A stretch of DNA of 43,525 bases, from positions 1-43,525 of the forward strand of contig JAQIBG010000432.1 of assembly GCA_027859175.1 (NCBI GenBank). The letters are read 5' to 3'. A program made the position numbers and the translations under genes. The notes beneath the pieces were generated by a model. The model did not search any database and was not told where the DNA came from. It worked only from the letters and a program-made list of their open reading frames with translations. Source of the DNA: Planctomycetota bacterium (GTDB lineage: Bacteria > Planctomycetota > UBA11346). This document shows, in pieces, positions 1-8,723 of this stretch (its first letter is position 1; the number at the start of each line of letters is the position of its first letter).

Positions 1-40
1 ATCAGGGCCATGAAGTACAACACCACGGGAGGGACTTCAA

Positions 41-1003
41 ATGCCTGACACACAATGGTTTGCAGACTGCGGCTGGGGCGTTTTCTGCCACTACCTAGCC
101 AACCCGCCAAGCACCAAGACCAACACGCCACTCAGCGCCGAAGCATGGAACCAGCAGGTTGACGCCTTCGACGTAGACGGCCTTGCCCAGCAACTTGAGG
201 CCGTCAAGGCCCCCTACTTCTTCATTACCATCGGCCAAGGCTCGGGCCACTTCTGCGCCCCCAGCGACACCTACGACAAGCTTACCGGCATCACGCCAAG
301 CAAGTGTTCGCAACGCGATCTCGTTGCCGACCTCCACGCGGCACTGGCCCCGCGCGGCATCAAGTTGCTGGTGTATTCGGCGGCCGAGATTGGCTGGGGC
401 GATGCCGAGGCCCGCCCCGGGCTGAAGCTCACCCACCACCACAGCGACCCCGACAGCGGCGGCACCAAGATCTGGCGCCGTCATCGTCAGGTTGCGTTCA
501 TGAAAAATATCGAGGCCATCCACCGCGAGTGGTCAATCCGCTGGGGCAACAAAGTTGCCGGGTGGTGGATTGACGGCTGCTATGAAGAAGAATACCGATT
601 CCCAGACGACAAGGCGCCCAATTTCAAAACCTTCGCCGACTCCTTGCGCGCAGGCAATCGCGACGCCATCGTGTGCTTCAATACCGGCGTGCGCACCCCA
701 ATAAGCTGCACCACGCAATATGAAGATTACACCGCCGGTGAAATTGCCGACGCGCTACCCGAAAGCCCAGGCGCCTGGATTGACAAGCAAGGCCACAAGG
801 CGCGCTATCACGTGCTTAGCTATTTGGGTGACTACTGGTGCAAGGGCGCGCCGCGCTTCCCCACCGCACTGGTGACCGGCTACACCGAGCACGTCATGAG
901 CAAAGGCGGCGTGATGACCTGGGACGTACCGATCGCTCAAAACGGCCTGATTCCAGAGGCCTTTATCCAGCAACTCGCGCAGATCCGCAAGCCGCCTAGG
1001 TAA
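41..1003 (+). CDS. GH29-like alpha-L-fucosidase-family hydrolase, compact
   Basis: Probable glycoside hydrolase related to alpha-L-fucosidases (GH29). The N-terminus WFADCGWGVFCHYL resembles the GH29 opening (W..A.FG.F.HW), and WWIDGC at about residues 175-180 matches the position and form of the GH29 nucleophile motif, making Asp178 the candidate nucleophile. A GGGxFxxDxP-like tail (SKGGVMTWDVP) lies near the C-terminus. At 320 residues it is shorter than usual GH29 enzymes (about 450) because the C-terminal beta-sandwich is missing. No signal peptide is visible, so a cytoplasmic enzyme acting on imported oligosaccharide is likely. The ATG at 41 is preceded by GGGAGGG at a good distance. It converges with the FecR-like gene 14 bases away. 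Fold is fairly sure, substrate is not. Confidence 0.7.
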   Translation: MPDTQWFADCGWGVFCHYLANPPSTKTNTPLSAEAWNQQVDAFDVDGLAQQLEAVKAPYFFITIGQGSGHFCAPSDTYDKLTGITPSKCSQRDLVADLHAALAPRGIKLLVYSAAEIGWGDAEARPGLKLTHHHSDPDSGGTKIWRRHRQVAFMKNIEAIHREWSIRWGNKVAGWWIDGCYEEEYRFPDDKAPNFKTFADSLRAGNRDAIVCFNTGVRTPISCTTQYEDYTAGEIADALPESPGAWIDKQGHKARYHVLSYLGDYWCKGAPRFPTALVTGYTEHVMSKGGVMTWDVPIAQNGLIPEAFIQQLAQIRKPPR

Positions 1004-1017
1004 CACATAGCGCGAAG

Positions 1018-2367
1018 CTAAGGCAGGTTGGCAGCCTTGACGCCATTGATCCGGAGGCCATGCACGGTGATGGCGTCAAGCTCTGCTGGACCAACCCCCA
1101 AGTGCCAGATCTGCACCGTGGCCAGCGGATCGCGCCCGCCACGTGAGTCGACAAAAGCGCTCATCGGAATCTCCAAATGGCTCCGTAGGGCCTCTGGAAC
1201 CGGGGCCACGGCTTCAAGATTAGTGACCCACTCCCCCAACGAATTGACCACAACCAGCACCAGCGCGATATCACACGCGCGTTTGGCACTCAGGTCAATT
1301 TCCAGGCTACGGATCTGATTCAACGGAATGACCACACCCTGCCGATCATAGCGCACGCGGATCTCGTGATAGGGCTGGCCCACATCGGTCTCGGTATTGA
1401 TCGCTGGCCGCAAGCCATCGGCCACCGCGCGGCCAAACCATGGCGCATCTAAACCAATTTCGGTCACACCTGACAAAACAGCCTGATCGGCCGACCACAA
1501 TACTTCAATGGCCTCCACCGAGCCAGGCTCAGGCGCACCCAGTGCGGACTGCCCGGACGGCATCGCATCACTACGCCGCTCGCCACCAGCCTGCACCAAG
1601 TCCACCGCACCACCAGGCAACTGCCAAGCGACCTGACCCTCATCCACGGCCAAGGAGCTTGCGGCCGCCTCGACAGTCACCCGGAATCGAGTCCCCACCA
1701 CCCGCATCTCGGCGTGCGGAGTCGCAATCGTCATCGGCAACTCAGGCCGTTGCGGCTGGGCCACAATCGCCATCGATCCGAGCGCGACCCACTGGCGGTT
1801 ATCGGCCTGGAGCTGCCAACGACAGCCGGCCTGGAGCTGGATCAGGCTGCCATCACGCAAGGCGATCCGTGCTGGGCCATGCACCCAAGCACCCGCATCC
1901 AAATCTGATCCGGGGCGCACCACGGCATCGGGCGCCCCTTCAAGCAGCGTGGCCAGAAGCCGCGCCGTGCTCGGCGTCGGGTCCACAAGCACAGGCCGAG
2001 TCTGATCGCGCGACTGCATCGCCACCAGACCACCGATCAGCCCCAGCGTCGCCACCAGCAGCAAGCCAATCACAGCCGGATGAATGGCACGCCGACGCGG
2101 TGCTGGCTGCCGACGGTGGCCGGGCTGACGCGCAGACCGTTTGCGCGGCGCCCGTGGGTGCACGCCGGTGCCGGTGCTGGCAAGCACCGGCACCGCCTTA
2201 CTGCTATCACCCAGATAGGTCTCCAACAGCGCGCCATCAATCGCGATCAGCGCAGCCCAAGCTCGGCGTACGTCGACATCAGCTAACAATTCGCTGAGTT
2301 CGTCGGCCTCAGCCGTTGTCAATGCGCCATCGATCAAGCGCTCATACAGAGCCTCCAAGCGCTTCAT
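1018..2367 (-). CDS. FecR-like transmembrane sigma-factor regulator
   Basis: Membrane protein of the FecR type, the usual partner of the ECF sigma factor encoded just upstream. Residues 1-50 form a small helical cytoplasmic region (YERLIDGALTTAEADELSELL) of the kind that contacts sigma. A Pro/Arg-rich linker precedes a single membrane segment at about 98-117, and a periplasmic FecR domain follows at about 160-260 (MTIATPHAEMRVVGTRFRV, typical). The last 170 residues form an extra domain that I do not recognise, possibly a jelly roll. Its start codon overlaps the stop of the sigma gene (ATGA), so the two are translationally coupled. In known systems such proteins hold or activate sigma in response to an external signal; the signal here is unknown. 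Confidence 0.82.
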   Translation of the reverse strand: MKRLEALYERLIDGALTTAEADELSELLADVDVRRAWAALIAIDGALLETYLGDSSKAVPVLASTGTGVHPRAPRKRSARQPGHRRQPAPRRRAIHPAVIGLLLVATLGLIGGLVAMQSRDQTRPVLVDPTPSTARLLATLLEGAPDAVVRPGSDLDAGAWVHGPARIALRDGSLIQLQAGCRWQLQADNRQWVALGSMAIVAQPQRPELPMTIATPHAEMRVVGTRFRVTVEAAASSLAVDEGQVAWQLPGGAVDLVQAGGERRSDAMPSGQSALGAPEPGSVEAIEVLWSADQAVLSGVTEIGLDAPWFGRAVADGLRPAINTETDVGQPYHEIRVRYDRQGVVIPLNQIRSLEIDLSAKRACDIALVLVVVNSLGEWVTNLEAVAPVPEALRSHLEIPMSAFVDSRGGRDPLATVQIWHLGVGPAELDAITVHGLRINGVKAANLP

Positions 2368-2918
2368 TGCACCTGCTCCCGCCGGCGCTCAATGCAGTTC
2401 CGCAAGGCGGCACGAATCCGACTCAGACTCACCTGAATCGCGCCTGCCGTGGCATGAAGCCGTTCAGCGATCGCGTCAAGGCTCAGGCCCTGGTGGTAGC
2501 GCAGGCCAATTAACTCTTGGTGCCGCGGCTGGGCTCCCTCAAGGCAAGTTTGCAGATGATGCAAGTCTTCGTCACAGCGCAGATCTTGTTCCTGGAGGGC
2601 CTGCTCGATGCGCTCCTGCAACTCCTCTGGCAACACGGGGCGCTCGCGCCGATGCCGCTTACAAATTTTTGGCGCCACCTTTCGGGCAATCCCACGCACC
2701 CAAGCATCGAAATCGCGACTGCGATCAAAATCCTCAATTCGGCGCAACACGATCATGTAGCACTCTTGGAAGGCATCCTCAACCAAGTCCTGGGGCAGCC
2801 ATAAACGCAGAAAGCCAAGCAACTGTTGGCGCCGGGCAACGAAACGCCCCAACAGCGCGTGCCCACTGGCATCGTGGCCCAAGTCGGTGACATCCTCAGA
2901 ATCGGTTTCGCCGCCCAT
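2364..2918 (-). CDS. ECF RNA polymerase sigma factor (PVC-type)
   Basis: Extracytoplasmic-function sigma factor of the family common in Planctomycetota and Verrucomicrobiota. Region 2 is visible as FLRLWLPQDLVEDAFQECYMIVLRRIEDFD followed by FDAWVRGIARK. Region 4 is visible as the helix-turn-helix ELIGLRYHQGLSLDAIAERLHATAGAIQVSLSRIRAAL. The open frame extends 26 codons further upstream, but the ATG at 2918 (MGGETDSEDV) gives a normal 184-residue protein and the upstream extension (Cys/Trp/His-rich) is unlike the family. It overlaps the FecR-like gene by ATGA. The GH9 gene is transcribed away from it across about 200 bases and is the nearest candidate target. Confidence 0.88.
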   Translation of the reverse strand: MGGETDSEDVTDLGHDASGHALLGRFVARRQQLLGFLRLWLPQDLVEDAFQECYMIVLRRIEDFDRSRDFDAWVRGIARKVAPKICKRHRRERPVLPEELQERIEQALQEQDLRCDEDLHHLQTCLEGAQPRHQELIGLRYHQGLSLDAIAERLHATAGAIQVSLSRIRAALRNCIERRREQVQ

Positions 2919-3001
2919 GCCGGCTACCCTAACAAGCAGACACCAGTGATGGCAACGCCAATCATGTGAGTGAGCCACATCGCCACGACCTAGCAAGGCG
3001 G

Positions 3002-3086
3002 CTGTATGGTTCGAAGTGCTCGCGGCAAGGGCGCCGCTGAGTGAGCCACCGCGGGTGGCCCAAGCACCCAGTCTGTATGGTTTCGA
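3002..3086 (+). promoter_or_regulatory. Paired direct repeat upstream of GH9 gene
   Basis: CTGTATGGTTCGA at 3002-3014 recurs as CTGTATGGTTTCGA at 3073-3086, 71 bases apart, in the intergenic space between the sigma gene and the GH9 gene. The second copy lies about 33 bases before the GH9 start. They could be binding sites or alternative-sigma promoter elements for the neighbouring ECF factor. The pairing is seen; the role is a guess. Confidence 0.4.
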
Positions 3087-3119
3087 CTCCTGCCGGCAAT
3101 TGCCACTGGAGACAAGCCC

Positions 3120-6100
3120 ATGTGGACCCGCAGTTTTGCACTTCTGACCTTATGCTCCAGTCTAGCCCTGGCCCTTGATGCCAAGCCCCGCGTGATTGAA
3201 ATCGCGCCGGTCACACCTGACACCATCCGCGTAGTCGTGATTCACGGTGAAGCTGCCAGCGGCGCCCTGGAGCCCTATGTTCCGCAAGCAGACGACATCC
3301 TGGAGGTAAAGGGCAAGACCCGCGTGGTCTACGCCCCCGACTACCGCATTCGCGGTCACTTGACCAATCACGGAGCCCAGGTCCTGTTCCGGCCGGTCGA
3401 CGTACTAGCCAAAGACAACTGGGATGCCGACCGTCTATTTGCGACGTCAAACGTGGCACTGAGCTCAAGCAACGACAGTGCCTTCTCGAGCCCCCATCAG
3501 CCCAGCGCGATCGCGCGCAAGAGCAAGGTCCACCACTTTCGCATGAACGCACTCGGCGCCGACGCAAACTGGCCGCCGCCATTTTCCGAACGCCACACGG
3601 CCTATCTCACATTTTCCACGGCACTCACTCCAGGCAAAACCTATCGCCTAGACCTCAGCGCAGCCGGATGCGGCATCCACGATTATCTCCACCAACCCCA
3701 CAACGTTGTCACCGAATCCGTTCACGTCACCCACCTCGGCTTTCGCCCCGATGACCCATCCAAACACGCCTACCTGAGCTTATGGCTCGGCACCGGAGGC
3801 GCCTATGACTTCAATGACCAACAAGCCTTCGAGTTGATCGACCACAACACCGGCAGCACTGTCTTCAGCGGCCAGGCCAGCCAGGTCCGCGCCGTCGATG
3901 GGCAAGACGGCTTCGGCGAAGTTCACACTGGAACCGAGGTCTTAGTGTGCGACTTCTCCTCCTTTGACACCCCCGGTACCTATCGCCTCTATGTACCCGG
4001 CTACGGCTGCTCCTACCCCTTCCAGATCGATGACAATGCCACCTGGCAAGTGGCCGCGCGCAGCGCGATCCGTGGCCTCTACCACCATCGCTCTGGGATT
4101 GCCCTAACCGCCCCCTACGCCAGCTGGGAGCGGCCACGAAACTTTCACCCCGATGATGGTGTCGACATCTTCCAGTGCACCACCACCTGGGCCGTGGCGC
4201 CAAGCTCTGACGAACAAACCGAGATCCACGCCGCACTCAATGCCAGTAAAACCAGCAGTACAATCGAGGCCTGGGGTGGCTACCACGATGCCGGCGACTG
4301 GGATCGGCGCCCGCAACACCTCGGCATTCCACGCTTGCTGCTGCAACTGTACGACATCAACCCCGGCTATTGGCAGCAACAGGATCTCAATCTTCCGCCC
4401 GATGGCAGCTTACCAGACCTTCTCTGCGAAGCGGTGTGGCTGGTCGATTTTTACCAGCGAATGCAACGCAATGATGGCGGCGTGCGCGGCATGATTGAGC
4501 TCGACCAAGAAGGCACGCAATGGCCCGATGCCAGCTTCACCAATAGCCTGACCGTCTTGGCAACCGATGCCGACCCAATGACCAGCTACCTGTTCGCCTC
4601 CGTTGCCGCTCAAGCAGCTCGCGTCATTGCGCCCTTCGACAGTGCGCGCGCAGCCGGCTACCAAACCAGCGCCGAGAACGCGATGGCCTGGGCCGAAGCT
4701 TGGCTGGCAAACAATAACGGCGCCGCTCTGCATCACGGCTACCGCGATGCACGCAATGCCGCTGCGCTCGAACTGTATCGGCTAACTGGCGCCACAAACT
4801 GGCACCAACTATTTCTCCAGACCACGGCTTTCGATGGCAGCAAAGAGCTCAAGACCCAAGTTTGGGACAGCCACGATCAAGCCTTCAACGCCTTGGAATA
4901 TTGGCTGGCAGCTGATCGCAGCCGAGATCAACAGGTCCTCGCGAATGTGACCACCGCCATCACCGCCAGCGGCGAAGAGTGGCTAGGATTCCGAGCTTTA
5001 TTTGGCTTTGGCAACACACGAAATCCCTACGCCCCTCCCGGCTGGGGAAACATCACCCTGCCGGCCGCGATTCCACTGGTCGGCGCCCACCTCGTCACCG
5101 ACGATGAACGCTACCTATCGGGCTTGATCGAAAGCGTCCAATACAGCCTCGGCGCTAACCCCGACAACCGCAGCTATGTCACAGGATTGGGCCACAATCA
5201 GCCCGAACTGCCCCTGCATATGGACTCGCTAACCATGGGCACCGCGCCGCCTGAAGGCATCGTCCTCTACGGCCCCCATCCCGGTTACGAGTGGTCACAA
5301 TATTTATGGGAAGATGCCTACGTTCCCGCCATTAACTCGTGGCCAGTTGGCGAACGCTTTGCTCACCTCGGCGGCGGCGGCGTACAGAGTAATGAGTACA
5401 CCGTTATGCAAGGCATGGGGCCAGGTGCTTTCCTGTGGGGGTATCTCGCGGCCCAGGGGCGTGACACCACGCCGGCAAATCGGCCACCAAAGGCTGAGTT
5501 CAGCAGCAGCAGCGATGATCTACGCGTCCAACTCGATGCTTCTGCCTCGTCTGATCCAGATGGCGACACGCTTAGCTATACCTGGAATTATGGCGATGGC
5601 GGCAGCGCTAGCGGCAAGACGGCAGACCACACCTATGCAGCCGCTGGCAGCTATACCATCACGCTAAACGTCAGCGATGGCGCCCTCAGCCACACCACCA
5701 GCAAAACCGTCACCGTCTCAGCAGCCGCGGCGCCATTGCTGCCTGCGCTAAGCGACCCGGGCAATCTCAAGGCCGGCTTACGCTACCGCAGTTTTATCGG
5801 CACTTGGAGCGCCCTGCCTGACTTTGCAAGCCTGAGCGAACACAGCAGCGGCATTGCCACCACCCTGGGCTTGGACCAGCGCCCTGCTGATGATAATTTT
5901 GCCCTGAGCTTCGACGGCTCTCTGTTGGCCCCCGCAGACGGCGTCTATCAGTTTACCCTCAGCAGTGACGACGGTAGCCGCCTATTCATTGATGGCGAAC
6001 TGGTGATTAATCACGACGGCCTGCACGGCGCCGACAGCAAGACCGGCAGCATCGGCCTAGCACAAGGCCTGCATGCAATCTCGGTCGATTACTTCGAGAA

Positions 6101-6332
6101 GTCCGGCGGCCAAGCTCTGACCGTGCAGTGGACGCCCCCCGGCGGCACCGCTGTCAGCATTCCGGCCGCAGCGCTATCCCATCCGGATACCGGTGACCAA
6201 GCCTACCAAGCGGCGGACGGCCTGGTGGTTATGGAAGCAGAAGCGGCCACTGGTGGTGCCGCTGGCCGTGGCGCCTACACCGGCACCACGCTGCCAACCG
6301 GGAGCGGCGGCCATGCCAACGACGCGTCGTAG
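3120..6332 (+). CDS. Secreted GH9 endoglucanase-type protein with PKD and PA14 domains, C-terminally truncated
   Basis: Secreted multidomain glycoside hydrolase family 9 protein. Signal peptide at 1-19 (TLCSSLALALDA). An N-terminal Ig-like region typical of GH9 (PHNVVTESVHVTHLGFRPDD... FDTPGTYRLYVPG) covers about 190-310. The (alpha/alpha)6 catalytic domain runs from about 325 to 780 with the hallmark GGYHDAGDWD at about 385-394, whose aspartates act as base, and SNEYTVMQG at about 757-765, carrying the likely acid Glu. A PKD domain follows (about 787-865, DASASSDPDGDTLSYTWNYGDG), then PA14 (about 880-1010). The final segment VVMEAEAATGG starts like a CBM6-type carbohydrate-binding domain but stops after about 35 residues, inside repeat DNA. 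GGAG before the ATG supports the start. Likely substrate is cellulose or a mixed-linkage beta-glucan. Confidence 0.88.
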   Translation: MWTRSFALLTLCSSLALALDAKPRVIEIAPVTPDTIRVVVIHGEAASGALEPYVPQADDILEVKGKTRVVYAPDYRIRGHLTNHGAQVLFRPVDVLAKDNWDADRLFATSNVALSSSNDSAFSSPHQPSAIARKSKVHHFRMNALGADANWPPPFSERHTAYLTFSTALTPGKTYRLDLSAAGCGIHDYLHQPHNVVTESVHVTHLGFRPDDPSKHAYLSLWLGTGGAYDFNDQQAFELIDHNTGSTVFSGQASQVRAVDGQDGFGEVHTGTEVLVCDFSSFDTPGTYRLYVPGYGCSYPFQIDDNATWQVAARSAIRGLYHHRSGIALTAPYASWERPRNFHPDDGVDIFQCTTTWAVAPSSDEQTEIHAALNASKTSSTIEAWGGYHDAGDWDRRPQHLGIPRLLLQLYDINPGYWQQQDLNLPPDGSLPDLLCEAVWLVDFYQRMQRNDGGVRGMIELDQEGTQWPDASFTNSLTVLATDADPMTSYLFASVAAQAARVIAPFDSARAAGYQTSAENAMAWAEAWLANNNGAALHHGYRDARNAAALELYRLTGATNWHQLFLQTTAFDGSKELKTQVWDSHDQAFNALEYWLAADRSRDQQVLANVTTAITASGEEWLGFRALFGFGNTRNPYAPPGWGNITLPAAIPLVGAHLVTDDERYLSGLIESVQYSLGANPDNRSYVTGLGHNQPELPLHMDSLTMGTAPPEGIVLYGPHPGYEWSQYLWEDAYVPAINSWPVGERFAHLGGGGVQSNEYTVMQGMGPGAFLWGYLAAQGRDTTPANRPPKAEFSSSSDDLRVQLDASASSDPDGDTLSYTWNYGDGGSASGKTADHTYAAAGSYTITLNVSDGALSHTTSKTVTVSAAAAPLLPALSDPGNLKAGLRYRSFIGTWSALPDFASLSEHSSGIATTLGLDQRPADDNFALSFDGSLLAPADGVYQFTLSSDDGSRLFIDGELVINHDGLHGADSKTGSIGLAQGLHAISVDYFEKSGGQALTVQWTPPGGTAVSIPAAALSHPDTGDQAYQAADGLVVMEAEAATGGAAGRGAYTGTTLPTGSGGHANDAS

Positions 6333-6643
6333 GCGCATACCACGAACAAGGAACATCGCGGGCTAAAGCCCACGCCACGGGTTGGATGCCGGCAGGTGTT
6401 GGTTGCGGTTGGTGCTTAGCGTGGCGTGGGCTTTAGCCCGCGATCTTCCCGGTGCGCGCTTCGCGCGTTGGATGCCGGCAGGTGCTCGCGCGCGTCAGGC
6501 CCTGGCGTACCACGAACAAGGAACATCGCGGGCTAAAGCCCACGCCACGGGTTGGAGCCGGCAGGTGCTCGCGCGCGTCTGGCCCTGGCGTACCACGCCG
6601 CCGGTCGGGAGCGGCGACCGTGCCTACGACGCGCCGTAGGCGC
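6287..6643. repeat. Imperfect direct/inverted repeat array with GGGCTAAAGCCC palindromes
   Basis: A segment of about 60 bases (TACCACGAACAAGGAACATC...) at about 6338-6398 recurs almost exactly at 6509-6567; each carries GCGGGCTAAAGCCCACGCC. An inverted copy, GGCGTGGGCTTTAGCCCGC, lies at 6423-6441. A second unit, at 6287-6336 (...GGGAGCGGCGGCCATGCC...), recurs at about 6594-6643 with scattered changes and borders the array on both sides. GATGCCGGCAGGTG also repeats (6385-6398, 6471-6484). This resembles a REP/BIME-like or nested miniature element. The left outer unit encodes the last residues and stop codon of the GH9 protein. The rest of 6333-6674 holds no gene. Confidence 0.8.
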
Positions 6644-6674
6644 GCACCAGGAACCAGAAACCAAGAACCAACCC

Positions 6675-7382
6675 TCAACGCCCAGCAATCACGCTCGGAT
6701 CTTTGATCCCATACCAAGCCTGCTTCGGTGACAGCGATTCGTTATGGCCGTCACAGAAGTTATAATTGGCGCGTCCACGATGGCGAATCTCGGCATCGTG
6801 GTGATCGCGGAACTTGCCCTCAGCACCCAACGTGGTGATGCCTGCCCCCCAGGAACAGCCGAACACGACGCGATCAGACTGGTGCTTGACCGTCGCCTGA
6901 TGGAAGTCGGTATTGTTCCAACTCATCACCTGGATGAAATTGGTGGCGTCGCTGTTCGGACGATCCAGGTAATTGTTCATGCCAAAACCGGGTCGCCACC
7001 CCCAAGCACCACTCTTATCATTCACGAAATCTGGGCAGCCTTTGATGACCGTGCTGATATCGCCCTTCACAATGGCCAGGCGACCATCGCGATCAACGCG
7101 TTCGCGCTCTACATAGGGCGCAAGCTCCAGAAACCAGATCGTCGTCGGCCCCCACGCCGCCTCACATTGCGTATAGGTCTCGCGCCGGACATAGTAGCCG
7201 TCGTTGTCTTCCTGATACGCCAAGTGGGCCATTCCAATCTGGCGCAGATTTGAGTTACACTTGATCGCCCGCGCCGAAGCGCGCGCCATGTTCACCGCCG
7301 GAATCAACAGGCCTGCCAGCACAGCGATGATCGACACCACCACCAGCAATTCGATTAACGTAAACCCCTTGTCGCTCCGCAT
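6675..7382 (-). CDS. Type II pseudopilin/prepilin-like protein
   Basis: Prepilin-like secreted protein. [30 protein letters not shown] is a textbook class III leader: peptidase cleaves after Gly6, Phe7 is methylated, and Glu at +5 is kept. The globular part has [21 protein letters not shown] and the C-terminal [12 protein letters not shown] typical of the large PVC pseudopilin families. The frame opens at a GTG at 7397, but this lies inside the Shine-Dalgarno GTGAGGAG; the ATG at 7382 has the right spacing and is preferred over that at 7388. It is the last gene of the minus-strand operon that begins with the LacI gene at 14066, 36 bases after the FAD oxidoreductase. Role is inferred: secretion or surface structure tied to the neighbouring enzymes. 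Confidence 0.88.
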   Translation of the reverse strand: MRSDKGFTLIELLVVVSIIAVLAGLLIPAVNMARASARAIKCNSNLRQIGMAHLAYQEDNDGYYVRRETYTQCEAAWGPTTIWFLELAPYVERERVDRDGRLAIVKGDISTVIKGCPDFVNDKSGAWGWRPGFGMNNYLDRPNSDATNFIQVMSWNNTDFHQATVKHQSDRVVFGCSWGAGITTLGAEGKFRDHHDAEIRHRGRANYNFCDGHNESLSPKQAWYGIKDPSVIAGR

Positions 7383-7418
7383 GGACATGCTCCTCACTAT
7401 AGATGCACAGACCTCAGA

Positions 7419-8723
7419 TTACAAGGCGCGTTGCGCCGCTACCGCTGCATCTTCGAGTGGCCAACTGCATTGATGCGGGTCAAGCCCGGCACGCGCGGCA
7501 TATGCCGCAAGCTGGCCGGCGCCTTCGCCCATGGCCACGGCATTGCCGGTAACCCGGTAACTCGCATGCGCGAAAAAGTCACCGGAGATGCACCGACCCG
7601 CCATCAGCAGGTTATCAACATCACAGGCAATCAGGCTGCGCATCGGTACATCATAGGGCTGGGCCTTGACCCCTTCCCCGCCCAAACCTTTCCCCTTGCT
7701 GGGATTGGTGCTGTGCACATCCACGCAGAAGGTGGCGCGACACACTGCGTCATCAAAACGCGCGCCGCGCACAAGATCGTCAGCACTGAGCATGTAGCGA
7801 CCATGAATGCGACGGCCTTCGCGAATGCCAATCTGGGCGCTGGTCGCCACCAGACAAATATCGTTCCACACGCCGCCACGGCTGCGCAAGGCATCAACGA
7901 TGCGGTTAACCTCATCGCGCCCAGCCAGGGTGGCCTGCGAGACATCATCAGCGCTAAAGCCACAGGCTTGGTACTGGTGGTTCGCCATCATCAAGAACAG
8001 GTCATCGTAAACATGAAACAGGCTGGGCCTGGCGTAGGAGGGATCGACCCCACCTGCGCAAATGTCATTGCGGAAGTTATCGGTGACCTCGGCATAGCGA
8101 CCAGCCTGACCACACAAATAGTCATGCCCGATGGCCGCAACATCAAGACCACCAACCAAGGCAATCATGCTCATCGGCTGAGCCTCGCCTGGGGCATCGG
8201 GGCGACCGTAGTCAAAACCACAGCCCGCCGCCGCAGCCAGGTCACCATCGCCAGTGCAGTCGATGTACACCGCGGCTCGCCACGCCTCCACGCCCGACTT
8301 TGAGGCCGTCAGCACCGCGTCAATTCGCTCGCCACTGCGCACCACCTCAACAACCCGCGTATGCAAGCGCACCCCAACCCCAGCCTCCTGACACATCTGC
8401 TCGAGGGCGTATTTGGTTTGCTCCACATCATACGCGCTCTTGGCGCCACCCGGCTCATTGGCGCGCGGCTTGGCGCTCATGCGCTGATGGATCTCGGCCA
8501 TCAAGCCCGTTTTGTTGTTGGCATCGATGACCCAGCACAGCAAGCCGCTGGTCCAAATACCACCCAGGCACCCAGCGCTTTCAATCACATGCACCGAGGC
8601 CCCGGCGCGTCCGGCTGCGATGGCTGCTGCCACCCCGGCCGGCCCGCCACCGCACACCAGTACATCGACTTCGCGAACAACAGGCACACTCCGTGCCGGA
8701 GCTTCAATACGTGTGGTCGTCAT
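7419..8723 (-). CDS. FAD-dependent oxidoreductase (FAD_oxidored family)
   Basis: Flavoprotein with an N-terminal Rossmann motif VLVCGGGPAGVAAAIAAGRAG (Gly25-Gly27, Gly30) followed by VHVIESAGCLGG, the usual ADP-binding arrangement. The mid-region AAVYIDCTGDGDLAAAAGC and the C-terminal NLLMAGRCISGDFFAHASYRVTGNAVAMGEGAGQLAA are diagnostic of the FAD_oxidored family, which accompanies sugar and polysaccharide loci in PVC bacteria. No signal peptide is seen, so it is probably cytoplasmic. Its ATG shares a base with the stop codon of the beta-helix gene (TAATG), so translation is coupled. Length, 434 residues, is normal. The substrate is unknown; oxidation of a sugar or sugar acid released by the operon's enzyme is a guess. 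Confidence 0.85.
   Translation of the reverse strand: MTTTRIEAPARSVPVVREVDVLVCGGGPAGVAAAIAAGRAGASVHVIESAGCLGGIWTSGLLCWVIDANNKTGLMAEIHQRMSAKPRANEPGGAKSAYDVEQTKYALEQMCQEAGVGVRLHTRVVEVVRSGERIDAVLTASKSGVEAWRAAVYIDCTGDGDLAAAAGCGFDYGRPDAPGEAQPMSMIALVGGLDVAAIGHDYLCGQAGRYAEVTDNFRNDICAGGVDPSYARPSLFHVYDDLFLMMANHQYQACGFSADDVSQATLAGRDEVNRIVDALRSRGGVWNDICLVATSAQIGIREGRRIHGRYMLSADDLVRGARFDDAVCRATFCVDVHSTNPSKGKGLGGEGVKAQPYDVPMRSLIACDVDNLLMAGRCISGDFFAHASYRVTGNAVAMGEGAGQLAAYAARAGLDPHQCSWPLEDAAVAAQRAL

Noticed and set aside
1440-2297. 285-residue plus-strand ORF
   Set aside because: Antisense to the FecR-like gene, rich in Pro, Ala, Arg and Ser as expected of a shadow frame in GC-rich DNA; no motif and no ribosome site.
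7431-8303. 290-residue plus-strand ORF over the FAD oxidoreductase
   Set aside because: The minus strand carries an unmistakable FAD-binding protein; the plus frame lacks motifs.
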